A stretch of DNA of 64,000 nt from the NCBI GenBank assembly GCA_963693365.1, contig CAVNZM010000004.1, positions 7,874,001-7,938,000 of the forward strand. The letters run 5' to 3'. Numbering within the stretch: the first letter of the stretch is position 1; every line of letters begins with the position of its first letter. Source of the stretch: Amoebidium appalachense. Taxonomy: Eukaryota > Ichthyosporea. Of this stretch, positions 1 through 62,870 are shown piece by piece. Made by a program: the position numbers and the translations under genes. The notes beneath the pieces are model-generated. The model was not told the origin of the DNA and searched no databases. It saw only the letters and a list, made by a program, of their open reading frames with translations.

Positions 1-662
1 CCACACGGTTTTAAAAAAATATGGAGAGAATGTGGTGTGAGCGTGCAAAAAAAAAAGGAGGAATATACCACACGCCAAAAATAATAAATAATAATAATAA
101 TAATATTAATAAAAAAAAAGGAGGGAATGTGCATGTACCACAAAGTAAAAAAAGAAAAGTGGTAATGTGCATGTACCACACAGTGAAAAAAAAAAAAAAA
201 AAAAGTGGGAATGTGCATGCATCGCACAGAGAGGAACGGGTTTAATGGTGCCCACACCACCACATGTTCTTGGGCATGCGCTACACAGAAAAACGTATAA
301 ATGTGCACACGTCCCACAAACAACGCGGACACCAAACAGAAACGAATAAGCCAGAATATGGAGGCGGAGGATTGCGGGGGCCAAAGAAACTCCCCATCAC
401 CCCCCTCCCTTCCCCTTCCCTGCCCAAAAAATACAACAATAATAAACACAAATAAAAAATCCCTACCTCCCCATCCTCCATCCCCCCCCCCCCCCCCCCC
501 CCCATGTGTCCCCTTTTCTCTCAACAACGACAACAGGAAAAAAAAATCCCCCCCCCCCCCCCCCCCTCCTCCCCTCCCCCCCTCAAATAAAAATACGAGT
601 AAAAACAAAGTAAAAACCACCATGATAACAAAGAAAGCGAGAAAAATCCAACCAAGACCCAC
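1..662 (-). other. Intron of the TFIIE beta gene (incomplete)
   Basis: No coding exon was recognised between the left edge and the donor of exon 5 (gtgggt on the minus strand, just left of 663). The stretch holds A-rich sequence with repeated short motifs around 'atgtgcatgtaccacacag' (about 120-215), an (AAT)n patch near 85-110 and two C runs near 480-503 and 548-576. Confidence 0.5.
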
Positions 663-967
663 CTTGTACTGAAACACGTCATCCTGGACTGTCAGCTGGA
701 CGTTTCTCTTCAGCAGATCAAGCAGTCTGTCCACAGAGAATCAGCACACACATACACAGACAGACACATGCACGAACACACATGCACTCGTACTTGCATG
801 CACATGCACACACAGACACATGGAGGAGAACACATGCACACACACACACACACAGACACATGCACGAGCACACCTAGACACATGCAGGAGCACACATGTA
901 CACAAACACACGCACACAGGCACATATGCACGAACACACATTAGTGCGCACACAGGCACATATGCAC

Positions 968-1027
<60 letters not shown>

Positions 1028-1847
1028 CATATGCACGAACACACATGCACACACACCCACACAGAAAGACAGACACGTGCGCGAACACACACGTACATAC
1101 ACACATACAGGCACAAATGTGCACAGACGTACATGCCCAACTGTGCGTCCACCCACACCCACACAAACACAAACAGAGAGAGAGTGGAAGGGAGGGGCGG
1201 AGGGGAAAGACAGGGGGGGAGGGGAGAGAGAGAGAGGAGAGAGAGAGAAAGACAGCAAAAGAGAGAGAGAGAGAAAGACAGCAAGAGAGAGAGAGGGAGA
1301 GAGGAGGAAGAGGGCGGACAGGAGGGGTTGTCAACGAGAGAGGGAGGGAGGAACCGAGGGAGAGAGCAAGGGAGGCATGGGGAAAGAGATTGTGAGAGGG
1401 AGCAGAGAGTGTGTGAGTACGAGAGAGAGGAGAGAGGAAAGACAATCAACACACACGCTCAAGAATACACGTGCAGACAGTTGTGGACCGATTAGTTTGG
1501 GACTATAAATGGGAATGTGTAAAAGGTGCGGGGAGCTGAGAAGCAGCCCGCCGAGGCGCCGGGGAGGGGGGAGGAGGAGGGCAAAAGAGGGGTGGGGAGG
1601 GAGTAGGTATGTGTTTGTGACTAAAATGTGAATGCAATTAAGTGGGTGATGGGTGGAAGGGGGCGGGGGGGGGGGGGGGGGGGGGGGGGGAAAGGGGGGA
1701 GAAAGCAAACACAGAGAAGGCATCCAAGCAACCCCCCCTCCTCTCCCCCTCTCCCTCCCTCCCCCCCCCCAAACCCCCTCCAACCACAATTCACCCACCC
1801 ATCCACCCAAAAGGTCATCTGCACCCACCGTGGGAGCAAAAAAAAAC

Positions 1848-1918
<71 letters not shown>

Positions 1919-2384
1919 GGCGAACAGAGAGAAGGCATGGAAGCAAATCCCCCCCCTCTTTACCCCCCTCCCAACCCCCCCCCCCCCCCCCCCCGCCCCA
2001 CCTTTCCCCGCCCACCCTTCAACCACAATTTACCCATCCATCCATCCATTTCCCTCCCCTCTCCCCACCTCCCCCCTCCCCTCCCCCCCCCCCCCCCCAC
2101 CAAGCCCCCTTCTTACCCCCCCCCCCCCCCCCCCCGCCCTTTCCAATCACCATTTACCCATCCATCCATCCATTTTACGCAAAAAGTTCATCTGCACCCA
2201 CCTCGAGTCCCCCCTCAGGTCCATGCCCAGGTGATTCTCAATGTCCACAATAGTGATGGTCTTCCCCTGCCTCGACTGCAGTCCCCCAAAAAGGGTTAAT
2301 AATAGTGTCAAGGACTATAACTTGGCAACTGGCAAGCCGAGGATAAAAAAAAAAAAAAAAAAAAGCCAACGACAACCAAACGTT

Positions 2385-2463
<79 letters not shown>

Positions 2464-2673
2464 GGGGGGAAGTGAGATAATAAGCCTTTGCGCTGGTAAC
2501 GGAGACAACAGCAAAACTTCCAGACAAAAGTCCCCAAGACGATCACCTACGAAATAGAGGAGGCAGACCGCGACCAAAAGGGAAAAAAACAAAGGGGGCG
2601 GGGGGAGGGGGGGGAGAGGGGGAGGTTGGGGAGGGAGGGGAGGGACCAAAAGGGGGAAAAACAGGAGGAGGGA

Positions 2674-2707
<34 letters not shown>

Positions 2708-3919
2708 GCGAGGGGGAAGAAGGGGAAAATAGAACCCGCTACACCATGGATGAACATACACAAAAAACACAAGGCAAAGTGTGCCCATCAAACCCAAACC
2801 AACCCCCCCCCCACCCCCCCCCCATTCAAAAAAAAAGCACCCCCCCCTCCTCCCTCCCCCCCCCCCCCCCCCAAAAAAAAAAAAACCCCACGGAACACGA
2901 AGCCCCGCCACAAATAGGTTAAACATGACCAGCAGCAAAAAGGAAACCACACCTTGAGATAATCCACAACAGCCTTCTGCTGCATCGCAAGCTCCTCATC
3001 CTGAGGCTTAGCCTTGACCACATCCGACCAATGTTGTCCCGTCGGCACCGTGGTTTGCTTTTTCGCCGCCCCTTGAAGCTTAGCTGTGGCCCACACCCAA
3101 ACCCAACACTTGTCAACAACCATAGTAACGGGGTGGTGGTGGTGGTGGTGGTAGTGGGGGGGGGGGGGGGGAGGGGGGAAGGGCCGGAGGGGGGAGGGGT
3201 GTGCAAGGGAGGACATGAGGGAACACAACACGGCCCGTTTTTTTTTTTTTTTGTCTAAAAACATGCGTGGCTGATTGGGACTTCAACCAACACAAAACCC
3301 AGCAGTATTTTTTCGTCGCCTATAACACTCGGCGTGTAAAAACAACACTCCCTCCCCTCTCCCCTCACCCACCATTCAATTTCTCTCCCCCTTCACCTTC
3401 CCTTTCCTCCACCAATTTAGCTCAACCCGCACCGTGGAACATGAGCCCAAACCAAAGCATAAGCCAAAATGCCAGGAACCGTACTAACCCCGTTTGATCT
3501 GCTGGTTTCCCTGAGTCTCGGCTGCTCTCTTGTTGTCCTGAGCGGCCAGACTTCTCATCTGCTGCTGCTGTGCCTGCCTGTTCCTGCTGATCTGCACCAC
3601 ACAAAACATATAAGAATGGCACCAGATAAAGAAAGCTCAACCCACACTAGTAAGTAGTTCATAACAGATGTAGTCTTTTCTCTTGTGTCTGACAGCATCA
3701 AACAATCCAGGGAACCACTTCGCTCTACAGGCCATGGCCTCTACACACTCTTTGAACCTGCACTAAAAGATGCGAAAGAGCGAGCAACATGGCTCGAGTA
3801 ACTGCTTGTAACATCAGTGACATCAGTACACTTACCTCAGCCTGGGCAGCCGATGCCTTCAGCATGCGGGCTCTTTGAGCCTCCCTCTCCTTTAGGAGTC
3901 TGGAATCGATGCCATCCAT
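663..3919 (-). CDS. GTF2E2: Transcription initiation factor TFIIE, beta subunit (partial; N-terminal five exons)
   Basis: TFIIE beta partners TFIIE alpha in the RNA polymerase II pre-initiation complex, where it contacts promoter DNA and helps recruit TFIIH. Five exons join in frame on the minus strand: 3836-3919, 3489-3591, 2953-3083, 2202-2275 and 663-726 (phases 0,1,0,2,0). The start reads MDGIDSRLLKEREAQRARML, closely matching the animal N-terminus (MDPSLLRERELFKKRAL). A Gln/Lys-rich linker follows. Then comes a winged helix running from KAVVDYLK through GKTITIVDIENHLGMDLR to LLKRNVQLTVQDDVFQYK, which aligns with the animal NYMK...LTLDEILDETQHLDIGLK...NPKIEVIDGKYAFK core. About 152 residues are visible; the second winged helix and the C-terminus lie left of base 1. 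The ATG is the first Met of a conserved N-terminus. The gene diverges from the ZIP gene. The family match is from memory, not a search. Confidence 0.87.
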
Positions 3920-10343
<6,424 letters not shown>

Positions 10344-12329
10344 CCGCCAAATCCGATTCAATCACATATAGCCACAGAGGACGGTGAACCAATGACTATT
10401 CAGCGATAAAATCAACGACCAATCAACTTCAGATGAGTTTATTGAATTAAAGATCAGTCAGTAGCAACGAACGTCAATACTCCCTGTCGTTGTCAAATCG
10501 AGTGAGGCCGCCCTTAATTGCAGAATCTCAAAGAAGGCTGGTTGCAACACTGTTCAGCTCGTAAGAAGCTGCATCTGCCCTTTGCCCAGGAAAGGAGTGT
10601 AATCTGCTGTGTAAACGGGCAAGCAAGGCCAGCGACCCGGACATTGGGAGAATTCAGGAGGGTTCGCGGCGACACTTCACACATGGGATCAAGGTAATGA
10701 GTAATAATAAGGCTTGACTGACAAGCCTTTGTAGGACCTTACTAATTTAAACAGTTTCGGTAATGGTAGATGTGTAGGGTTGGATGGCTGTTCCCTCCCC
10801 ACCACGATACAGTACATGATTGCACACACACCCGTTATCTAGATGTAACTCGGAAAGGGTTTTTGTTGTTTCGCATTCTGTAGTTACATCTACAGCACTA
10901 AAATTAAAGCATACACAACATTGCACCTGCATGCATGGTTAATGTTGTTAAAGGTGTTCAGCGGAAACTTGCCTGTCTTGGCCTTAACAGTTTCCCAATT
11001 GTTAAATAGCAAATCTGTACTCTCTATTCCTGGGACATTTGGCATACTGTCGTTTAATCTTTGAAATTACACCGAATTTTTTATCAGGGGTTGGGGTGCA
11101 CAAGCATGTCTTTCCACTTTAGTAACTGTCTGCAGCGCTTTAAAAAAACATTTAAATTTGTGCGTGTGCCTAGGCCTGCCTGCGTGTGAAGTCTAAGCAC
11201 ATAAAAATACGAATGACTAAAACGCATTGGTGATTGCAGCGATTCATTAATTTTTGTATGTAGGTGATTGGATTGCATTTGCATTCCGGGCGTCGGCCGG
11301 GAGCAGGGCCTCAGGCTGTTCATGTCTGCATTTGCTAGGGCCAAAAAAAAACGAAAAACTAAAAAACTGATGGAACGACATCATGCGCATGCATGTGTAC
11401 CAGCAAGAATTTGCCCCCCCCCCCCCCCCCCCCCCACAATGCAACACACGTACACACACACACGCACACACGTACACACACACACACACACTCTGCACAC
11501 TGACACACACACACACACACACACACACAGTGTGATCGACACGTGCGCACCTGCAACCACAGTGACTTCATGAGTGTGTGCTCCGAAATTTGCGACTCAA
11601 TGATTTTGCGCACAAGACCCCCCCCCCCCCCCCCCCCCCCCCCCTTCTCCGCCTCCCCCCACACACACTGTCACACACACACACATACATTCCGTGCCAG
11701 GCCTGGGCCTCACTCACAGTCACAGTAGCGTGACACTCGGGGCCCCTGACTGGATTAAAATATTCCCTCCACAGCGTGCCACCAGTCACCCCACAAACGG
11801 ACAAAAACACACACGCCAACTTGTCACGCATACACCTACATCACAGGCTGCCGGCCTGTACAGTTCTGTGCGCGCAGGCACACGATGTACACGTGAATCA
11901 TGTGGCTCACAGTGGTCTCATGTGCGCCAATCAAATCGCTCAAACATCCTGTTTTTGATTGGATGGATACGCATCATGACGTAGTGGTGACGTAACAGGG
12001 GTCGGCCACTGATTTCCGCCGCGCCCCCGCCAAAGTTCAAGCTCTTTATTACCTTGTCAAATCACGATGTGTAGGTAATACAGTAACTTAACATTACATC
12101 ACACATCGAGTCACTTGGAAGTAGAATTTTTCTGTCCACCCTAACTTGTTTGCGTGTTACACATAGCATAGCATGATTAGGTGATACAACTTTTGCATTA
12201 GAATGCTCGCACTGGTTTCTCTTGACTCAGAGTCTTGAGCCTACCCGAGATCTACTCCCTCAGAAATCAGGTTGCAGCCTAAACATGTCATAAAAAACAT
12301 CACAAAGCCATGAAAGTTCACGAAACAAA
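10344..12329. other. Intergenic region between the ZIP gene and the F-box gene
   Basis: The first kilobase is unique, repeat-poor sequence; an ATTAAA near 10444 could serve the ZIP transcript. CA-rich and poly-C tracts occur at about 11414-11700. The last 400 bases are again unique and hold the promoter-like motifs listed separately. I found no convincing exon or RNA gene. Confidence 0.5.
11925..12010 (+). promoter_or_regulatory. Candidate proximal promoter of the F-box gene (CCAAT and CRE-like motifs)
   Basis: Within about 85 bases there are CCAATC (about 11930), an inverted copy GATTGG (about 11957) and two CRE-like half sites, ATGACGTAG (about 11976) and GTGACGTAAC (about 11987). They lie roughly 330-400 bases before the ATG. 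Motif recognition only; the transcription start is unknown. Confidence 0.4.
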
Positions 12330-13508
12330 ATGGGTCTTATAAAAAAGCCACGTTTCCGCCTTTACAAGCCCGTTGTTGCCCTACCACCAGAGATTTTACA
12401 ACTCGTATTCTCTAACCTTACATCTTTCAGTGATATCTCCGCATGTTCCCTTGTATGTCGGGAATGGAACACTTGCGCACGGGCTTGCATGATAAGGGCG
12501 CGTGTTTGCATTTCGCCGCCGAGAAACATTGTCACAACTATTCCTTATGTAAGAAATGTCAAGGCTTTCTTCGGGTGGGTACGAGGTAACCATATGGCCC
12601 AACCGAGCGAAGTAGAGCAAGATTTCGAGAATGTGCTTCGTGTCTGGGGCCCCTGTTTGACCCATGTCCTTTTGGATGTGTCCGAATTTGTTGAGTTTTC
12701 TGTGAACACACACGAAATCATCGAAATATTGAAAAGTCACTGTAAATCGTTGGAGACATTGACCATCAAAGGTGCGGATCCAAGAGTTGAACTATTTTGC
12801 GCGTGTACAGACATACCCCGGGTTGTGTATGATGGCGATGCCGTATGTGATGCAAGGGAGTCGACGGAAAATGATATTGGTGTGAGCACATATACTCCAT
12901 TTGATGTGTGCACACACAACTTACACGGTGTTAACATTCACGGGCACAACACACGGCTTCTCTCTTCTCTTTCCCAGTTTTCTTGGTGTTCCAAACTCAC
13001 CGTTTTTGAGATCACCGATGCCCCTTTTCTTGAAAGGCTTTCTGGATTGGAGAACTGTCGGAATCTTACCAGTGTTCGTGTGGATGACTCGTTAATTCGT
13101 TCTGTGGATGCACTTTCCTCATGCCAAAAGTTGACCCATGTGCGGCTCCACGAGTGTCCATTGTTGGAGAGCATTGCCCCCCTTGGCGCCTGTACTGAGC
13201 TCCAAGTTCTCGATCTTTCCAGATGTGCAAAGATTTGGGACATAGGACCACTACGCACATGTCAGAAGTTAGTCTACGTGGACTTGAGTTTTACTCTTGT
13301 TTTGGATACAAGCGCGCTGCTTTTGTGTCCGGGCCTTGAAGTGTGTCTCATGGAATCTACACCGGCAAAGTATGCACGCGATATGAGAGGGAGGAGGGGG
13401 AGGGAAGCCATGTGGGGGCGGCTGGTAGCGTGGACGGCTGCACCGACGGTTTTGTGGGTCGTGCTTGTGGTCGTGTGTGTGCTGGTCAGCTGGTCGAGGA
13501 ATACGTAG
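12330..13508 (+). CDS. F-box protein with leucine-rich repeats and C-terminal membrane anchor, intronless
   Basis: A 392-residue uninterrupted frame. Residues about 15-50 form an F-box (VALPPEILQLVFSNL... CSLVCREWNTCARA), which in known proteins binds Skp1 in SCF ubiquitin ligases. Residues about 215-345 hold five to six Cys-rich leucine-rich repeats of 23-24 residues (for example LENCRNLTSVRV, LSSCQKLTHVRL, LGACTELQVLDLS, LRTCQKLVYVDLS), the usual substrate-binding module. A basic stretch (RGRRGREAMW) then precedes one hydrophobic segment of about 20 residues (VLWVVLVVVCVLVSW) and a four-residue tail. This suggests a tail-anchored protein with both domains in the cytosol. The ATG has a good context (aaaATGg). 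It has no intron and no microsatellite, unlike every neighbour. The substrate is unknown. Confidence 0.85.
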   Translation: MGLIKKPRFRLYKPVVALPPEILQLVFSNLTSFSDISACSLVCREWNTCARACMIRARVCISPPRNIVTTIPYVRNVKAFFGWVRGNHMAQPSEVEQDFENVLRVWGPCLTHVLLDVSEFVEFSVNTHEIIEILKSHCKSLETLTIKGADPRVELFCACTDIPRVVYDGDAVCDARESTENDIGVSTYTPFDVCTHNLHGVNIHGHNTRLLSSLSQFSWCSKLTVFEITDAPFLERLSGLENCRNLTSVRVDDSLIRSVDALSSCQKLTHVRLHECPLLESIAPLGACTELQVLDLSRCAKIWDIGPLRTCQKLVYVDLSFTLVLDTSALLLCPGLEVCLMESTPAKYARDMRGRRGREAMWGRLVAWTAAPTVLWVVLVVVCVLVSWSRNT

Positions 13509-14613
13509 GATATTCTTGGAATATAACTGTAATATTCTTTGTTTTCTTTTTTTTCCTTGTATTAAGGTAGGGACCAGGTATGTACATGTTTCTGTATGTA
13601 TTCACAAAACCACGAGCCATATCTCTGGTGTATTCATCGTTTTTCTCCCACCTATTCATGCCCTTCTCTCTTTCAGTTTTTCAACCATATTCCTTTTTAC
13701 ATTTTCTGAACTCGATGGGGGTTTTTTGATTGTTTTTTTTAAAAAAGGGCCATAAAGGTTCAATATCAAGGCGCAGACCAAACCGCTATGCAGCAACCAC
13801 TATGCACAGTAAGAAAAGGATTTCCTCTGGTTTGTGGTTTTTCCCCTTAAAAAATGTATGCTCTACCGCTTCCCTGTGGTATGGGGTCTTGAGTTTTGTT
13901 AAATATTTTTGCGTGAAAAAAGTTAACATAGAGATCGAACCTTCACACCCGGTAAAATCAAAAGATCATGGTTTCGTTCTGTCTTTTGGTCTACTTTTCA
14001 CTTTGTTAATTAGAAGCTTGCTCTAACTGAGTCGGCTGTTTTAAACGGCGAGACCGGATCCGGAGTAAAAAAGGAACATACCACACAACCAAAAAAGTTG
14101 GACAAGAGGATGTTTCGTTTTTGCAATGCACAGCCTTGTGTGTATGCAAGCCGTCCTAAGGTGTCGATGTTTGCATATGCTCCCAACCATGTCTAGCCCT
14201 CCTTCCCCTCCCGCTCCCACCCGCCCCTTCCCCCCACCCTTCAAAACACCACTGGCACCACCACCGTTTCGACAACATCCCGTTTCTCGAAACAAACACA
14301 CATAGCCGAGTGAGTAAAGGCGAACGGGTTGGGTGTGTGCTATCACCCGCGTTTACCACTCAGATCATTTCGATTCTGGACAACCGCACACACCCTTTGA
14401 TCGCCCAATCGTTCGAACCTGGACAAAATTTTGGGAGGCTCACAAGACTTCTCGCGCCAGCTGCAGGACTCACCAGGGAACTGTTGTGTGTTTTGTTCGC
14501 TCTAAAACCACTTCACCACTTCAATAATCGCGCATGTTGATATATAGCTACTTCACTTTGTCTTCGTTTTCTTGTTGAAATTCGTCTCAGTTTAAACACT
14601 CAGTTTAGGCATC
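13509..14613. other. Intergenic region between the F-box gene and dephospho-CoA kinase
   Basis: Unique sequence with no exon that I can support. A CCAAT motif near 14406 and a GC-rich TTCTCGCGCC element near 14449 lie upstream of the kinase ATG and may belong to its promoter. Short open frames here (for example 13730-14026) have no recognisable domain. Confidence 0.45.
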
Positions 14614-19987
<5,374 letters not shown>

Positions 19988-20037
19988 TCGGATATTGAAA
20001 GTGTGAGGATTTGGTCTCACGGCCGAGGATCCCCCAA

Positions 20038-20081
<44 letters not shown>

Positions 20082-20118
20082 CCGGTGACCCTACGCTCTC
20101 CCTTCCACTTCCAAGAAA

Positions 20119-20150
<32 letters not shown>

Positions 20151-20321
20151 ACCTCAAGTATTTAGCATGGGATTAAGGAAGATGGTTTCGTCCAATGGCT
20201 TTCTCATCGGACCCAATGATTTGCTTGCTAAATATATACAGTATTTACGTGTATATGTTTCTCTATTCGTGTACAAAGTGCTCCGGTCGAAAGGTTTATA
20301 TGCATGAGTAAAGGGGATGGC

Positions 20322-20359
<38 letters not shown>

Positions 20360-20900
20360 CGAAAGAAAAGAATGACATGTGAACGTACACAGGGTGACGT
20401 GTTTGGTTGGTTTTTTGCAGCCATCGATGGTGCGACGTGTTGGATCAGTGGACAGGTTTCAACTTTATACATCCTTCTGCCGGGAAAAAAAAAAGGACAT
20501 TCACACTGGTGTATGAGGTTTGGTCACTCTCATAAAATACATACATGCTAACGTGCGTATATAAAACAAACAAAAAAGCCGTAATATATATGGACAAACA
20601 CATTTATAAATAGTCATACATGATAACGAATATGTGACTTTTTTGTCCTCTTGACTTGTCTGAAATGTTCTTGCACGGCTGCCCTACGAGAATGTTCAAA
20701 CACAACTAATCAGTCGCTTGTGGACATACGTGCAATAAACCTGTTTCGAACTGTGTAAGTCAAATGCCGTCAAATAAATGGCCCGCAAACCCTTATTCTT
20801 ACAGTCTGAAACTGGAGTAGGTATATCATCATACATGCAAACACCTACACGCGGACACGCACACACGCACACACGCACACACGCACACACACACACTCGT

Positions 20901-20984
<84 letters not shown>

Positions 20985-21195
20985 CACACACACACACAGA
21001 GGGAGAGAGAGAGAGAGAAAGAGCAGACCATCACCTAACCTTTCTCACCTGCCCACTCATACGACATGACACCAGCAAACGTTTCTCAACTCATACCAAA
21101 CGAATGCTCATAACAGGCAAAGAAAGGAAATGCTATTGTAGATATTCTTTGAAATTTTGAGATTTTGGGGTAATTTGCACAGCCAGTAGAAGCCG
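19988..21195. other. Convergent intergenic region between dephospho-CoA kinase and NRDE2
   Basis: Holds the 3' ends of both genes. A C run (20039-20080) and a G run (20119-20146) form a natural inverted repeat. A poly-A run of about 36 lies at 20322-20358. AATAAA at about 20732 is a candidate cleavage signal on the plus strand. A (CA)n array occupies about 20893-20998. I see no coding exon. Confidence 0.55.
20893..20998. repeat. (CA)n microsatellite, about 105 bp, intergenic
   Basis: Nearly pure CA followed by a short GA block. It lies between the convergent kinase and NRDE2 genes. Confidence 0.93.
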
Positions 21196-43634
<22,439 letters not shown>

Positions 43635-44447
43635 GGTGATGAGTCAACGGATAGTGCAATGTTCACTCCGGATTTGAAGGCAGAACTGAGGATTAGGTCA
43701 CTCCATGTGTGGCAACAGTTTGTCTATTGAGCTAGTTCATGTTACCACATGTTTCTGCGTCTTTATAAAGTCGCAAAGCCAGATATTCCGAGCAAACCCC
43801 CCCCCCCATACCTGAGACTGGTTCTCTTTGCCTCGAGTAAACAGCGTAAACCCCAAAGGGATGGTCTGCTTGTGCTAAGTGCGCGACTGCTCAACGAGGA
43901 TTCCTGGAAAAATCAATGACGTCATTTCACCAATCAAAACTCTTTAAATTTGGCGCCAAGAGGAGGGCAAATATCACAAAGAATCGCATTCCTCGCATTC
44001 CTGAGTTTTATTGGAACCACTCTGTGGAATGGCCCCGTGGCACCGTCCCGATCGACGGCCCACGTAAACAAAGTAATTTCTCAGCTGGGAAACGTGGATG
44101 GGGAAAGGGTGAGACTCGGCTGTAAGGTGAAACGAGTAGGTAGAACTTGCGAAGGAAGAGGAGTTGGGGAGGGCAACCGGTGTCAATACCGGGCGGCGTG
44201 TGTGTGCTCGCTCGATGCCTCGTTCCCTTCCATTTTTCCTGGACATGTTTGTCACTGACATGTGAAAGAAAGCTAGAACTACACGTGGGTTCCCAACAGT
44301 AAGTTTTCAGTTTAGCAATAGTAGATTTCTGTCATCTTCTGGCCGACTTTCGAAAAATCACCTGAAATTCCGTTCTTCAGTTGATTGTTTTCTCACCACA
44401 ACATCAACTGCTGCTAGCCTCCACTGGTCGCTGCACCTGTGGTCACC
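43635..44447. promoter_or_regulatory. Divergent promoter region of NRDE2 and the SAC phosphatase
   Basis: About 810 bases of unique sequence between the two ATGs, free of microsatellites. It holds a perfect CRE palindrome TGACGTCA (43917-43924), CCAATC (43930-43935) and a perfect E2F-type palindrome TTGGCGCCAA (about 43950-43959) within 45 bases. This cluster suggests a shared bidirectional promoter. Motif recognition only. Confidence 0.6.
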
Positions 44448-62436
<17,989 letters not shown>

Positions 62437-62520
62437 GTGTGTGCTCCCACCCTCTCCAACCCCTGTACATACACCCACACGGATGCATGCACACTTGCAT
62501 GTGCACAGGAAATACACGCG

Positions 62521-62616
<96 letters not shown>

Positions 62617-62626
62617 GCGCTCACAC

Positions 62627-62686
<60 letters not shown>

Positions 62687-62692
62687 GCACGT

Positions 62693-62730
<38 letters not shown>
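62521..62730. repeat. (CA)n array beyond the last visible SAC exon
   Basis: CA blocks separated by CGCGCTC and by two copies of CATGTGCACGTCCACAC about 50 bp apart. Confidence 0.93.
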
Positions 62731-62870
62731 GCACGTCCACACACACGCACACTTGCACACACTAATCAGGACATTTTCCTCTTGTCGCCATCGCCCTTTT
62801 CACTAATGCACAGATGTGCACCAAGATACATACATGCACACACACACGCGCACACACACACTCTCTCTCT

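Noticed and set aside
820-1508. Overlapping long frames of His-Thr, Arg-Glu and Cys-Val repeats on both strands
   Set aside because: Microsatellite translation inside a TFIIE beta intron; frames are open on both strands, as expected of simple repeats.
2480-2546. Possible TFIIE beta exon between exons 3 and 4
   Set aside because: No usable donor after it; exon 3 to exon 4 direct splicing gives an unbroken winged helix (YLK then SRQGKTITIVDIE).
3663-3772. Possible extra TFIIE beta exon reading FKECVEAMACRAKWFPGLFDAV
   Set aside because: In the phase set by exon 1 it hits a stop after ten codons, and joining exon 1 directly to 3489-3591 matches the family and the phases.
12396-12740. Open frame antisense to the F-box gene
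   Set aside because: Shadow of the coding strand; no domain.
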